Notes: generated by a model from the sequence alone, not told the origin. Numbered from the stretch's first letter, positions 1-8,755 are shown. The stretch: DNA of 44,414 bases from Candidatus Binatus sp. (GCF_036567905.1 NZ_DATCTO010000067.1:1-44414), one strand, 5' to 3'. Numbers and translations: made by a program.

Positions 1-81
1 CGCCGCCCGCGCCACGGCGGCACCGCGCCGTCGGGCGATCTGAATCCGCCTCCATCGCCGGATCCCAGTCGCCGCGACTAG
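1..81 (+). other. possible 3' tail of an upstream gene cut by the window edge
   Basis: Frame 1 is open from the first base to a TAG at 79-81 and encodes 26 residues rich in Pro, Arg and Asp. This could be the disordered C-terminus of a gene starting outside the window. There is nothing recognisable in it, and another frame on the same strand is open for even longer, so this is only a possibility. Confidence 0.2.
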
Positions 82-178
82 CCACCCGCGACGGCGTCGA
101 TCGGTTCGCCGCGCGCGCGATACCGCGCGGGGCGGCCCATCGACTAACTACGGTGCTTCGATTACTTTTGAATCCACC

Positions 179-1105
179 ATGGCCGCGAACAATCTGCGCT
201 CCGATCGAATCTGGATGGACGGCGCGATGGTCCCGTACGACGAGGCCACCGTTCACGTCCTCACCCACAGCCTGCACTACGGCCTGGCGGTGTTCGAAGG
301 GATGCGATGCTACAAGGGCGACGACGGCCGCTCCGCGATTTTCCGCGCGCGCGAGCACATCCGCCGCCTCATCGACTCCGGCCACATCGTCGAGATGACC
401 GTCCCGTACAGCCAGGAGGAACTGCTCAAGGCATGCGCCGATGTGGTGCGGATCAACAAGTTTGCCGAATGCTATATCCGGCCGCTGGTGTTTTACGGCG
501 AAGGTGAGATGGGACTTTCGGCGCGCGGCAACAAAATTCGCGTCGCGATCGCCGCGTGGCCATGGGGCGCCTATCTCGGCCAGGACAGCGTCGCCAAGGG
601 CGTGCGGCTCAAGACGTCATCGTTCGTGCGATTCCATCACAACTCGATGATGCCCGCGGCTAAAGCCACCGGCCACTATGTCAACTCGATCCTCGCCGGC
701 TATGAGGCCCGCCGCAGCGGCTATGATGAAGCGCTGCTGCTCAACACCGAAGGCTTTGTGGCCGAGGGCAGCGGCGAGAACGTCTTCGTGATTCGCGACG
801 GGGTCGTGCGCACGCCGCCGCTCACGTCGGTGCTGGCGGGAATCACTCGCGACGCCGTCATCAAGATTCTGCACGATTCCGGCATCGAGGTGCGCGAGGA
901 GAATTTCGCCCGCGACGCCTTCTACATCGCCGATGAGGCCTTCATGACCGGCACCGCCGCCGAAGTTACTCCGGTCGTCGAGCTCGACGATCGCAAGATT
1001 GGCCCCGGCAAGCCCGGCCCGATCACAGCCCGGGTGCAGCAGGTGTTCCAGGCCGCTTTGCACGGACGCGAGCCGCGCTACCGCGACTGGCTATACTACA
1101 TCTGA
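179..1105 (+). CDS. ilvE: branched-chain amino acid aminotransferase
   Basis: This is a fold-type IV PLP aminotransferase of 308 residues, the usual size for IlvE. It catalyses the last, reversible step of leucine, isoleucine and valine synthesis by moving the amino group from glutamate to the branched 2-oxo acids in the cytosol. Visible hallmarks are the N-terminal HYGLAVFEG block (about residues 33-41), the Schiff-base lysine K162 in PAAKATGHYVNS, the EGSGENVF phosphate-binding block near residue 200, and the C-terminal FMTGTAAEVTPV motif. The ATG at 179 begins at the normal family N-terminus; no strong ribosome-binding site is visible. It stands alone, 63 bp ahead of the peroxiredoxin on the same strand. 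A D-amino acid transaminase is the main alternative, but the motifs fit IlvE better. Confidence 0.93.
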   Translation: MAANNLRSDRIWMDGAMVPYDEATVHVLTHSLHYGLAVFEGMRCYKGDDGRSAIFRAREHIRRLIDSGHIVEMTVPYSQEELLKACADVVRINKFAECYIRPLVFYGEGEMGLSARGNKIRVAIAAWPWGAYLGQDSVAKGVRLKTSSFVRFHHNSMMPAAKATGHYVNSILAGYEARRSGYDEALLLNTEGFVAEGSGENVFVIRDGVVRTPPLTSVLAGITRDAVIKILHDSGIEVREENFARDAFYIADEAFMTGTAAEVTPVVELDDRKIGPGKPGPITARVQQVFQAALHGREPRYRDWLYYI

Positions 1106-1168
1106 TCTGGATCGCGGGAACTTTCCAGCCGCGCGCTCGCAGTTGAGCCCGAACGGAGGGAGACTCGG

Positions 1169-1759
1169 ATGAAAATGTTCACCGTCGCAGCAATCGCAAT
1201 CGTTGTGGTCGTCGTCGCCGTCGCGCTACGCCCGCGGATCGCTCGCGCCGAGTTGCTCAAGGAAGGACAGATCGCGCCGCCGTTTACCACCCAGATGGTT
1301 ACCGGCGAAACGGAAGCCCCGGTCTCGCTCGCCGATTTCCACGGCAAAAAAGTCATCCTCTATTTCTATCCCAAGGACGAAACCTCGGGATGCACCAAAG
1401 AGGCGTGCGCATTCCGCGACGGCTACGCGCGCTACACCAACGCCGGCCTGGTCGTGCTCGGATGCAGCATCGACTCGGCCGAATCGCACAAGGATTTCAT
1501 CCGCAAAAACGGTCTGCCTTTCCCGCTCCTGCTCGATCCCGGCAAGCAGATTGCGACCGCCTACGGCGCCGCAAACGGCATTCCGATCCTCGGCCTCGAT
1601 CGGCGAATTACCTACGTCATCGACGAGAACGGCAAGATCCTGAAAGTCTATCCGAGCGTCGATCCCTCCACCCACGCCATCGAAATTCTAAACGACCTGG
1701 GCGTAGCCAACGCATCCCCTCCCGCGCCAGCCAGCGCGGCGGCTCCGGCCTCGCACTGA
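1169..1759 (+). CDS. thiol peroxidase of the BCP/AhpC-TSA family, membrane-anchored or exported
   Basis: A peroxiredoxin of 196 residues that should reduce hydrogen peroxide and organic hydroperoxides using thioredoxin-type electron donors. Residues 3-20 are a strongly hydrophobic stretch (AIAIVVVVVAVAL) followed by RPRIARA, which reads as an uncleaved anchor or signal peptide, so the enzyme probably works outside the cytoplasm. The thioredoxin-like core starts near residue 31. The peroxidatic cysteine is C75 and the probable resolving cysteine C80, in the BCP-type block TSGCTKEACAFRD. The last 20 residues are an Ala/Pro-rich tail. A GGAGG-like site (cggagg, about 1154-1159) precedes the ATG. 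It could be co-transcribed with ilvE, but no functional link is evident. Confidence 0.88.
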   Translation: MKMFTVAAIAIVVVVVAVALRPRIARAELLKEGQIAPPFTTQMVTGETEAPVSLADFHGKKVILYFYPKDETSGCTKEACAFRDGYARYTNAGLVVLGCSIDSAESHKDFIRKNGLPFPLLLDPGKQIATAYGAANGIPILGLDRRITYVIDENGKILKVYPSVDPSTHAIEILNDLGVANASPPAPASAAAPASH

Positions 1760-1761
1760 GC

Positions 1762-2532
1762 TTACCGAGACCCCGTCGCCTCGCCCGGCGAATATCCGAT
1801 GCTCACCGCGAGCATCACCGCCGCCGCCGCGAGCAACTCCGCATTCGACTCGCGCCGAATCATCTGCGCAAGCCGTTCAATATGCGCCGCGATCGTTTCT
1901 GCATCACCGACGCCGGCGCATCCGACTGCGTCCGCATCGAACATCGCGTCGATCAGCGGATTAGCGTCGTAGCCCGACTCGGCCAGCGCCTCGCGAACGG
2001 CGCGGCGCCAGAACTCGCGCGGCTCGACTCGATCGAAATCGGCCATCGCCGCGATTCGTTCGCGAAAGACCGCCATCAACGACGCGCAGCCGGCGTTCGC
2101 TTCGAGATACTTTGCGACGCCCTGCGCGTCGAGGAAGTCATTCACCGCGCCGCCGGCGCCATACACGCCAAGCGAGCCTGCGGCGGGTTCGAGCGTCACA
2201 AATTTTTCACCGTCTCCGTCTTTGCCATGTTCAATTCCGAGCGGGTAGAGCCGGCATGCGAGCGGGCGTCCGCGATGGACGCCGCAGCGCGCGCCTTCCA
2301 GCGCGGCGCACGCGCCGCCGCCGGTGAACTTCAGGATCGACCCGCGCCGAATCGTGTAACGAGCGATCGCCTCGCGCGTCGTGATACCCGCGGCGCGCGC
2401 GAGCCTCAGCACGTCATACGGCGACAGCGTGATCACCTTGTCATGGCAGCATCGCCCGCAGGCGTTGCAGATGTACGAAAATGGGCTCTTACGATTCACC
2501 TGATTTGCGAATACCCCGGCGCCTGTTCTCAC
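1762..2532 (-). CDS. YkgJ-family cysteine-cluster protein (putative zinc/iron-chelating)
   Basis: A 256-residue cytosolic protein. The YkgJ/CxxCxxCC signature is at the N-terminus (C22, C25, C28, C29 in YICNACGRCCHD), with further cysteines in GGGACAALEGARCGVHRGRPLACRLYPLG. This pattern is typical of the family thought to bind zinc or an iron-sulfur cluster; no enzymatic role is established. The C-terminal half (about 110-256) is alpha-helical and not recognisable. The GTG at 2532 gives the longest form; a second GTG 33 bases further in also precedes the Cys cluster. It is convergent with the peroxiredoxin gene (2-bp gap) and divergent from the secernin-like gene. Confidence 0.8.
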   Translation of the reverse strand: MRTGAGVFANQVNRKSPFSYICNACGRCCHDKVITLSPYDVLRLARAAGITTREAIARYTIRRGSILKFTGGGACAALEGARCGVHRGRPLACRLYPLGIEHGKDGDGEKFVTLEPAAGSLGVYGAGGAVNDFLDAQGVAKYLEANAGCASLMAVFRERIAAMADFDRVEPREFWRRAVREALAESGYDANPLIDAMFDADAVGCAGVGDAETIAAHIERLAQMIRRESNAELLAAAAVMLAVSIGYSPGEATGSR

Positions 2533-2648
2533 TTACCTGTTCTAACAGGGTCCTTCGAGTACTCAGGATAAACTCTGCCCGCATCTTCTCTCAACATTTG
2601 TTGCAGGGGTCACCTCTGCCGGTGGATTTCACTACAATTACGTTCCTC

Positions 2649-3950
2649 ATGGCCGCATCAAGTACCCCTTCCTGCGATACCATCGTCGTGCTCGCGCCGC
2701 ACACGCGCGCCGGCGCCACCATCCTGGCCAAAAACTCCGACCGCCCGCCGCGCGAATGCCAGCCGCTGTTTCAGTCGGCGCGCCGCGTCCATCCCCAAGG
2801 CGCGACCGTCCAAGCCCAGTACCTCGAAATCCCGCAAGTGCGCGAGACCGCCGCCGTGCTCGGCTCGCGTCCCTTCTGGCTTTGGGGTTTCGAACACGGG
2901 CTGAACGAGTACGGGGTCGCGATCGGCAACGAAGCCGTGCTCACGCGCGAGATACTCCCTGCGACGGGCTTGCTGGGGATGGATCTCGTCCGCCTCGGGC
3001 TGGAGCGCTCGAAGACCGCGCGCGAAGCGGCCGAAATTATCGGCGCGTTGATCGAACGCTACGGGCAGGGCGGCGCCGCCCTATACGACGTTGATTTCCG
3101 CTACAGCGGCGGATTCATCATCGCCGACCACGCCGACGCTTACGTGCTCGAAAGTTCCGGCCGCCAATGGACCGCGCGCGGCGTCGCCGATCGCGCGTGC
3201 ATCTCGAATCGATTGACGATCGACACGGCGGGCTTCGGCTCGCCTGAGGTAGAAAGCTATGCGCGCGGTCGGGGATGGTGCGGCGGCGAATCGTCGTTCG
3301 ACTTCGCCGCCGCATATTCGAACCAGGACGCGGACGATCCGCTGACTGCGCGCGGACGCCTGGCGCGCAGTCGCGAACTGGTCTCGCGAAACGGCCGCCG
3401 CACCGTCCGCGAGATGCTCGCGATAATCCGCGATCACGGCGCGCGTGGCGAGACTCCTCCCGCCGGCGACCCCGCCGAACGCGACGCTTCTCCGACGCTA
3501 TGCATGCACGGCTCAACCGCGGGCACGACGGCCAGCATGGTCGCCGAACTCCCGCCGCCCGGCGCGGACACAATCCCCGTGCTATGGGCGGCGCTCGCCG
3601 CGCCATGCACCGCGATCGCGTTTCCGCTGTTCGTGGCCGGGACGCTCCCTCCGGTTCTGGCCGCCGGCGGTGAAAGAGCCTCGTCCGACTCGCCATGGTG
3701 GCGCTTTAAGAAGATTCAGGACCTCGTCGCTATCGCGCCTGAGCGCCTGGCGCCGATCGCATGGAAGCATTTTCGGCCGCTCGAGGCCGCGATGCTCGAG
3801 CACGGCGCCGAGGTCGGCCACCGGGCGCGCAAACTCGATTCCGCCGCGCGCGAGAAACTGCTCGGCAGCTTCATGGCGCAGAATATCGTCCGCGTCCTGA
3901 ACGCGCAGTCCGCCGCCGAATCCGAACTCACCCGCGCCGCGCCTCCTTAG
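2649..3950 (+). CDS. secernin/C69-like Ntn-hydrolase family peptidase
   Basis: A 433-residue protein resembling secernins and dipeptidase C69 enzymes, which are N-terminal-nucleophile hydrolases. The N-terminus MAASSTPSCDTIVV places C9 where the family has its catalytic cysteine, followed by the conserved GATILAKNSDRPP segment and, further on, FWLWGFEHGLNEYGVAIGNEAV and the ESSGRQWTARGV block. The ATG at 2649 was chosen because it puts the nucleophile near the N-terminus. The frame is open further upstream but would add 56 unrelated residues reaching into the start of the neighbouring gene. Unlike dipeptidase A precursors, several residues precede the Cys, as in secernins. Its substrate cannot be read from sequence. 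It is divergent from the YkgJ gene with 116 bp between. Confidence 0.8.
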   Translation: MAASSTPSCDTIVVLAPHTRAGATILAKNSDRPPRECQPLFQSARRVHPQGATVQAQYLEIPQVRETAAVLGSRPFWLWGFEHGLNEYGVAIGNEAVLTREILPATGLLGMDLVRLGLERSKTAREAAEIIGALIERYGQGGAALYDVDFRYSGGFIIADHADAYVLESSGRQWTARGVADRACISNRLTIDTAGFGSPEVESYARGRGWCGGESSFDFAAAYSNQDADDPLTARGRLARSRELVSRNGRRTVREMLAIIRDHGARGETPPAGDPAERDASPTLCMHGSTAGTTASMVAELPPPGADTIPVLWAALAAPCTAIAFPLFVAGTLPPVLAAGGERASSDSPWWRFKKIQDLVAIAPERLAPIAWKHFRPLEAAMLEHGAEVGHRARKLDSAAREKLLGSFMAQNIVRVLNAQSAAESELTRAAPP

Positions 3951-3974
3951 TGCAAGCGTGCGAGTCTCCGTTGC

Positions 3975-4013
3975 TTGACAGCGATGGCATTCACGTATGC
4001 TATCGGGCATACG
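3975..4013 (+). promoter_or_regulatory. sigma-70-type promoter overlapped by a perfect 7-bp inverted repeat
   Basis: A consensus -35 TTGACA (3975-3980), a 17-bp spacer and a -10 TGCTAT (3998-4003) lie about 40 bp before the DUF6941-like gene. A perfect dyad, CGTATGC (3994-4000) and GCATACG (4007-4013) around a 6-bp loop, covers the -10 and the expected start of transcription. That is the usual place for a repressor operator. A GGAGG ribosome-binding site follows at 4029-4033. Confidence 0.6.
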
Positions 4014-4039
4014 CTACCAATGACGCGTGGAGGTACTAG

Positions 4040-4489
4040 ATGAAGATCGAATATGCTTTGCTCGCCGATGCGGCCCAAGCGGTTGGCGGCAAAATCTTTG
4101 TGCTGGGCGGCGGATGGAACGTGTTCCGAGCGGCAAACTACCCGGCGCCAGTTCATCTTGCCGTTGCGCTGGGCCTTGGTTTCACCTCCAATGAAGTCGG
4201 CATCAAATACCCGCTGAACGTTGCAGTTACCGACGAGGCCGGAGTTGCAATAATCCCGGAAATGAAAGGCCAGGTGGAAACTGGCCAGCTCGCTCCGGAT
4301 TTCCCCAAAGGGGCGTCAGTGAAATTACCCGTCGCCATCACCATCAACATGCCTCTTCCCCACCCAGGCGCCTACGGGATCGTCGTGACGGCCGGTTCCG
4401 CAAAGACTCAACTATCGTTCGAAGCAATCTTTACCGGTCAGAAGGTGCAGTTCGCGCCCGAGGGTTCTCTGCCAGAGCGCGGCAACTGA
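4040..4489 (+). CDS. small beta-rich protein, DUF6941-like
   Basis: 149 residues with no signal peptide or membrane segment. The start MKIEYALLADAAQ, then GKIFVLGGGWNVF and a run of alternating beta strands (LNVAVTDEAGVAI, KLPVAITINMPLP, AYGIVVTAG, QLSFEAIF), match what I recall of the DUF6941 family: small cytosolic proteins of unknown function. The assignment is by appearance only. The start is well supported by GGAGG at 4029-4033, and the gene has its own promoter with a palindromic operator candidate. It looks monocistronic, with 171 bp to the next gene. Base composition is slightly less GC-rich than its neighbours. Confidence 0.65.
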   Translation: MKIEYALLADAAQAVGGKIFVLGGGWNVFRAANYPAPVHLAVALGLGFTSNEVGIKYPLNVAVTDEAGVAIIPEMKGQVETGQLAPDFPKGASVKLPVAITINMPLPHPGAYGIVVTAGSAKTQLSFEAIFTGQKVQFAPEGSLPERGN

Positions 4490-4660
4490 GCGCCGTCGCG
4501 GGGCGGCAGCCAAACAACGCCGCCTCCGACGCACGCGCGGGGCTTGCTCCGCGGTCCGCATGGGCGCTACTCAAGAGATACTCCAGTATCCAGCCACACT
4601 GACCTGGTAGGGCACTTCAGCTCCGAGTATTGAAAAAGAAAAAGGAGAGTTTCGAGCCAA

Positions 4661-5848
4661 ATGGATTTTACCTGGACCCCCGAACAGGACGCTTATCGGA
4701 TGGAAGTGCGGCGCTGGCTTGAAGAGAATCGCCCTCAATCTCTTGGCAGGAGCGACGACCTCGAAATCGGCGGCGACGACGCAATCTGGGATCGGCTCAA
4801 GGCCTGGCACAAAAAGCTCTACGCCGCGGGATGGGCCGGTCTGACCTGGCCCAAGGAATACGGCGGCCGCGGCGCCACCTTCATCGAGCAGGTCATCTTT
4901 CAGCAGGAACTCGGCCGCCTCAACCTGCCGATGGGATGCAACGTGCTGGGCGTGATCATGACCGGGCCGGCGCTGATGCAATGGGGAACCGACGAGCAAA
5001 AAAAGCGCTACCTGAATCCGATCCTCGCCGGCGACGAGATTTGGTGCGAGGGGATGTCGGAGCCGGGTGCGGGCTCGGACCTCGCGTCTATCCAGTGCCG
5101 GGCCGAGCTCAAGGGTGACGAGTTTATCGTCAACGGCCAGAAGGTCTGGACCACGATCGCGCATCGCTCGGACTTCGTGCAGCTGTTCGTGCGCACCGAT
5201 CCCGACCTGCCCAAGCACAAGGGGATGAGCGCGTTGCTGGTCGATATGAAATCGCCCGGCGTGAGCGTGCGTCCGCTCAAGCAGATCACCGGCGACAGCG
5301 AGTTCAACGAGATCTTTTTCGAGGACGTGCGCGTACCCAAGGAAAACCTGCTCGGCCCACTCAACATGGGATGGCAGGTGCTGGTTGCGACCCTGATGCA
5401 CGAGCGGTTCGGAATCGGCGAGACGCTCGGCGGCACCGAACAGATGCTCCATGCACTCGTTCAGATCGCCAAGGCCGCGGAGATAAATGGCCGGCCGGCA
5501 GCCGAGGATAACGACATCCGCCAGCAAATCGCCCAGTTCGCGATCGAAACGACCGCCAAGAAGTACAACGGCTTGCGCAGCCTCTCCAAGCGCCTCAAGG
5601 GTCAGCAGCCCGGACCCGAAGCGTCGATTTCCAAGCTGCTCTCGACCGACTTGGGCCAGCGGATGACCAAGTTCGTCACGCGGCTGCTCGGCGAGTACGC
5701 GCTGCTCGAGGGCCATACGCCGCTGGCGCCCGAGGGCGACTGGATGCGCCGGATTCTAGGATCGGAGGGGATAACGATCGCGGGTGGCACCTCGCCGGTG
5801 CAGAAGAACATGATCGGCGAGCGCATCCTGCTGCTTCCCAAGGGCTGA
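4661..5848 (+). CDS. acyl-CoA dehydrogenase family flavoprotein
   Basis: A 395-residue FAD enzyme of normal family length that should introduce a 2,3 double bond into an acyl-CoA and pass electrons to ETF. The N-terminal helical domain (about 1-118) starts MDFTWTPEQDAYRMEVRRWL. The middle beta domain carries WCEGMSEPGAGSDLAS and GQKVWTT, and the C-terminal helical domain ends in GGTSPVQKNMIGERIL. The position that is the catalytic Glu of medium-chain enzymes (YEGT) is Gly here (AGGT), so the base must lie elsewhere, probably on helix G as in isovaleryl/long-chain types; this is inference. AAGGAG at 4642-4647 supports the start. It is monocistronic with a terminator just after it. The chain length or branched substrate cannot be told. 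Confidence 0.9.
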   Translation: MDFTWTPEQDAYRMEVRRWLEENRPQSLGRSDDLEIGGDDAIWDRLKAWHKKLYAAGWAGLTWPKEYGGRGATFIEQVIFQQELGRLNLPMGCNVLGVIMTGPALMQWGTDEQKKRYLNPILAGDEIWCEGMSEPGAGSDLASIQCRAELKGDEFIVNGQKVWTTIAHRSDFVQLFVRTDPDLPKHKGMSALLVDMKSPGVSVRPLKQITGDSEFNEIFFEDVRVPKENLLGPLNMGWQVLVATLMHERFGIGETLGGTEQMLHALVQIAKAAEINGRPAAEDNDIRQQIAQFAIETTAKKYNGLRSLSKRLKGQQPGPEASISKLLSTDLGQRMTKFVTRLLGEYALLEGHTPLAPEGDWMRRILGSEGITIAGGTSPVQKNMIGERILLLPKG

Positions 5849-5871
5849 GAATCCCACAATAGCGACTTCGC

Positions 5872-5904
5872 AAGGAGGCGGTTCATTTTGATTCGCCTCT
5901 TTTT
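5872..5904 (+). terminator. intrinsic terminator of the acyl-CoA dehydrogenase gene
   Basis: A stem GAGGCG (5875-5880)/CGCCTC (5894-5899), extended outward by a G-T and two A-T pairs, is followed directly by a T run. It sits 24 bp past the stop codon, so transcription ends before amtB. Confidence 0.75.
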
Positions 5905-6030
5905 CTTGCGCACCATCCGTATTGCAAAATGAAAAGTTGTTTTTTCCGGAAAAGTCAGGCAGCTTCACTCGCAACTGAGAGCTGCGAAGGCTGACCGCCC
6001 AAGGCTCTCGCAAGCCCGGAGGCTTCGAAG

Positions 6031-7371
6031 ATGGTTCCGAAATCGATCCGCTCGCTCGCGCGCAACCCTATCGTGCTGAGCGTGGCATTGTGTCTGGCGT
6101 TCGCGTCGCCGGCGGCCGCGGAAATTCCCGCCGCGCCAAAAATCGAAGGCGCCGACACCGCATGGCTGCTGCTCTGCGCCGCGCTGGTTCTGATGATGAC
6201 GATTCCGGGACTCGCGCTCTTTTACGGCGGGATGGTGCGGCGCAAGAATGTGCTCTCGACGTTGATGCAGAGCTTCATCCTGGTCGCGATCGTGTCGATT
6301 CAATGGGTGCTGTTCGGCTACAGCCTCGCGTTCGCGCCCGGCAGCGGTTTGGTCGGCGCACTTTCGTGGGCGGGACTGAGCGGCGTCAGCGCCACCCAGC
6401 CGTACGCCGCCTATTCGGCGACCGTGCCGCATCAGGCGTTCATGATTTACCAGTGCATGTTTGCCGTGATCACGCCCGCACTGATCACCGGCGCGATCGC
6501 GGAGAGAATGTCATTCAGGGGGTTCCTGGTTTTCAGCATCCTCTGGATCACTTTGATTTACGATCCGCTGGCGCACTGGGTATGGGGCGTTGACGGATGG
6601 ATACACCAAATGGGCGCGCTCGATTTTGCCGGCGGCACGGTAGTTCATATCTCGTCGGGCGTCGCCGCACTCGCCGCCGCGCTGATGGTAGGTCCGCGCC
6701 GCGGCTTCCCGCACGAGCCGATGCAACCGCATAACCTGACGCTGACCATCACCGGCGCGGGACTGCTGTGGGTCGGATGGTTCGGGTTCAACGCGGGGAG
6801 TTCGCTGGCGGCCAACGGCCTGGCGGTGTCCGCATTTGTCGCGACCCATCTTGGCGCCTCGGCCGCAGCGCTGACCTGGGTGGCGGCGGAATGGTGGGTC
6901 GGCGGCAAGCCAACTGTGCTGGGCGCGGCGAGCGGCGCGGTGGCGGGGCTGGTCGCAATAACTCCGGCGTCGGGGTACGTCGGCCCCATCCCGGCGATAA
7001 TCATCGGCGCGGTTGCAGGCGCGCTCTGTTACAGCGCGGTCCGGATGAAGTCGCGGTTCGGGTACGACGATGCGCTCGACGTGGTCGGCGTGCACGCGGT
7101 CGGCGGAATATGGGGCGCGCTTGCGACCGGGCTGTTTGCGAGCGTGTTGGTCAACGCGGCCGGCGCCAACGGTCTCTTCTATGGAAATCCGCGCCAGCTA
7201 TTGGTGCAGGCGACAGCCGTCGTCGCGAGCATGGCGTTTTCGTTCATCGGCAGCATGATTCTGCTGAAAGTGACGGACGCACTGGTCGGGCTGCGCGTGG
7301 TGGGCGAAGCGGAGCAGGTCGGACTCGATCTCAGCGAGCATGAAGAGGCAGCTTACGCCTTCGAAGCGTGA
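6031..7371 (+). CDS. amtB: ammonium transporter Amt/MEP family
   Basis: A 446-residue inner-membrane ammonium channel. Residues 1-30 look like a cleavable signal peptide (LCLAFASPAAA), as in many Gram-negative AmtB proteins, followed by eleven hydrophobic segments. The twin pore histidines are visible: H182 in DPLAHWVWG and H355 in VGVHAVGGIWG. Also present are the ALFYGGMVRRKN block at the periplasmic side and GFNAGSSL. The cytosolic C-terminal tail (about 421-446) carries the RVVGEAEQVGLDLSEHEE motif that docks the GlnK regulator. CGGAGG at 6016-6021 supports the start. Normally amtB is paired with glnK; no PII gene lies next to it here, so control by a distant GlnK is inferred. Confidence 0.95.
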   Translation: MVPKSIRSLARNPIVLSVALCLAFASPAAAEIPAAPKIEGADTAWLLLCAALVLMMTIPGLALFYGGMVRRKNVLSTLMQSFILVAIVSIQWVLFGYSLAFAPGSGLVGALSWAGLSGVSATQPYAAYSATVPHQAFMIYQCMFAVITPALITGAIAERMSFRGFLVFSILWITLIYDPLAHWVWGVDGWIHQMGALDFAGGTVVHISSGVAALAAALMVGPRRGFPHEPMQPHNLTLTITGAGLLWVGWFGFNAGSSLAANGLAVSAFVATHLGASAAALTWVAAEWWVGGKPTVLGAASGAVAGLVAITPASGYVGPIPAIIIGAVAGALCYSAVRMKSRFGYDDALDVVGVHAVGGIWGALATGLFASVLVNAAGANGLFYGNPRQLLVQATAVVASMAFSFIGSMILLKVTDALVGLRVVGEAEQVGLDLSEHEEAAYAFEA

Positions 7372-7380
7372 GCGCACCCG

Positions 7381-7626
7381 CTAGCGTTGCATCGCCTGGA
7401 AGATGAGCGGGCCGACCTCGGCCATCATCTCGCCCAGAATCTCATGCAGCGGCTTGCTCGGCATGGCGAGTTTTTCCGTCAGCGATTTCATGATCGCCAA
7501 ATAGCGCTGCTTCATCTCGGGGCTGATCGTTTCGAGCCTGACGTTCTCCATCGCCTCGACGAAGCGGACATGAATTTCGATGATTTCGATGTCGGTCGGA
7601 TCGGTGAACTTTTTTTTGTGAGCCAC
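7381..7626 (-). CDS. 81-residue protein of unknown function at the end of the elongasome operon
   Basis: I do not recognise this protein. It begins with a basic MAHKKKFTDP segment and is otherwise predicted alpha-helical (IEIIEIHVRFVEAMENVRL, EMKQRYLAIMKSLTEKLA, LHEILGEMMAEV), with no signal peptide, cysteines or membrane helix. It follows rodA by 22 bp on the same strand and should be made from the mre transcript, so a cytosolic accessory role near the wall-synthesis machinery is possible, but this rests on position alone. The coding sequence has the composition of its neighbours, which argues that it is real. Confidence 0.6.
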   Translation of the reverse strand: MAHKKKFTDPTDIEIIEIHVRFVEAMENVRLETISPEMKQRYLAIMKSLTEKLAMPSKPLHEILGEMMAEVGPLIFQAMQR

Positions 7627-7648
7627 GTACTTTACCTCATCGAAGAAA

Positions 7649-8755
7649 TCAGAACAGGTAGCGGCGGATGTTGATGCTGATGAGAATGCCCATCGCCGCC
7701 ATCATCGCAATCAGCGACGAACCGCCATAACTCACCAACGGCAACGTGATTCCCACCACCGGCAGCATCCCGGTCGCCATCCCGATGTTGACCGCCACCT
7801 GCCAGAAGACGATCGCCGTCAATCCGACCGCAAGCAACGCGCCGAAGCGGTCGCGCGCGTGTCGCGCAATCCATGCGCCACGCGCAATCACGCCCGCATA
7901 CAATGTCAATAAAACCAGCGCGCCGGCCAAACCGAACTCCTCGGCGAAAACCGCGAAAATAAAATCGGTGCTCTGCTCGGGCAGAAAATTCAGCCGCGCC
8001 TGCGTACCTTTCAGAAATCCCTTGCCGAATGGGCCTCCGGCGCCAATGGCGATTTCAGACTGGATGATGTGGTAGCCGGAGCCGAGCGGGTCGGCCTGCG
8101 GATTGATGAAGCTGACCAGGCGCTGGCGCTGATAAGGCTTGAGATAGTGCCAGCTCAGCGGAGCCACGAGCATCGCGGCCATCGCCAGCACCAGCATCGT
8201 GCGCAAATTCAGGCCGCTCACGAAAATCAGGGTAAGGGTGATCAGCACGAGGATCAGTCCCGTGCCGAGGTCGGGTTGCTTGAGCACGAGTGCGGCGGGG
8301 ATGCCGAGCAGGATGAACGGGATGATCAAATGGCGCAGGCCCCATCCGCCTTTCGGCGGATCCGCACGCAGATAACGCACCATCACGAGCACGACGGCGA
8401 GCTTGGCCAGCTCGGAGGGTTCGAGATGGAAGGCGCCCAGATTGATCCATCGGCGCGAGCCGCCGGTGGCGTGGCCGGAGATCATTACCGCGATCAGAAG
8501 ACCGATCACCAGCAAATAAAATGGGTAGGCGTAGGCCTGCAGAGCTCGATAGTCGACAAGGACCGCGATGAGCATTGCGACTGTTCCGGCCGCGATCCAA
8601 ATCAACTGGCGAATTACCAGCGGGTCCAGGGTCCGATGCGCACCCGCGTACGACGCGCTGATGACGCTGACCAGCCCGATTCCAGCCAACGCAAAAACCA
8701 GGATGAACAGCGTCCAGTCGAAATGAAGTATGAACCTGCGATCGCCGCCCGCCAT
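7649..8755 (-). CDS. rodA: rod-shape-determining SEDS glycosyltransferase RodA
   Basis: A 368-residue SEDS-family inner-membrane protein that polymerises lipid II glycan strands during cell elongation together with the transpeptidase PBP2. There are about ten hydrophobic helices. Conserved SEDS blocks are visible: YRALQAYAYPFYLL, SRRWINLGAFHLEPSELAKLAVV, KQPDLGTGLILV, the large extracellular loop with DPLGSGYHIIQSEIAIGAGG, and the C-terminal GMLPVVGITLPLVSYGGSSL. The length and the order after mrdA are those of RodA rather than FtsW or SpoVE. It starts 16 bp after the mrdA stop. Confidence 0.95.
   Translation of the reverse strand: MAGGDRRFILHFDWTLFILVFALAGIGLVSVISASYAGAHRTLDPLVIRQLIWIAAGTVAMLIAVLVDYRALQAYAYPFYLLVIGLLIAVMISGHATGGSRRWINLGAFHLEPSELAKLAVVLVMVRYLRADPPKGGWGLRHLIIPFILLGIPAALVLKQPDLGTGLILVLITLTLIFVSGLNLRTMLVLAMAAMLVAPLSWHYLKPYQRQRLVSFINPQADPLGSGYHIIQSEIAIGAGGPFGKGFLKGTQARLNFLPEQSTDFIFAVFAEEFGLAGALVLLTLYAGVIARGAWIARHARDRFGALLAVGLTAIVFWQVAVNIGMATGMLPVVGITLPLVSYGGSSLIAMMAAMGILISINIRRYLF

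Noticed and set aside
5905..5935. Sigma-54 promoter (TGGCAC/TTGCA) before amtB
   Set aside because: GCAC and TTGCA are present but the spacing is three bases too long and the GG dinucleotide is missing.
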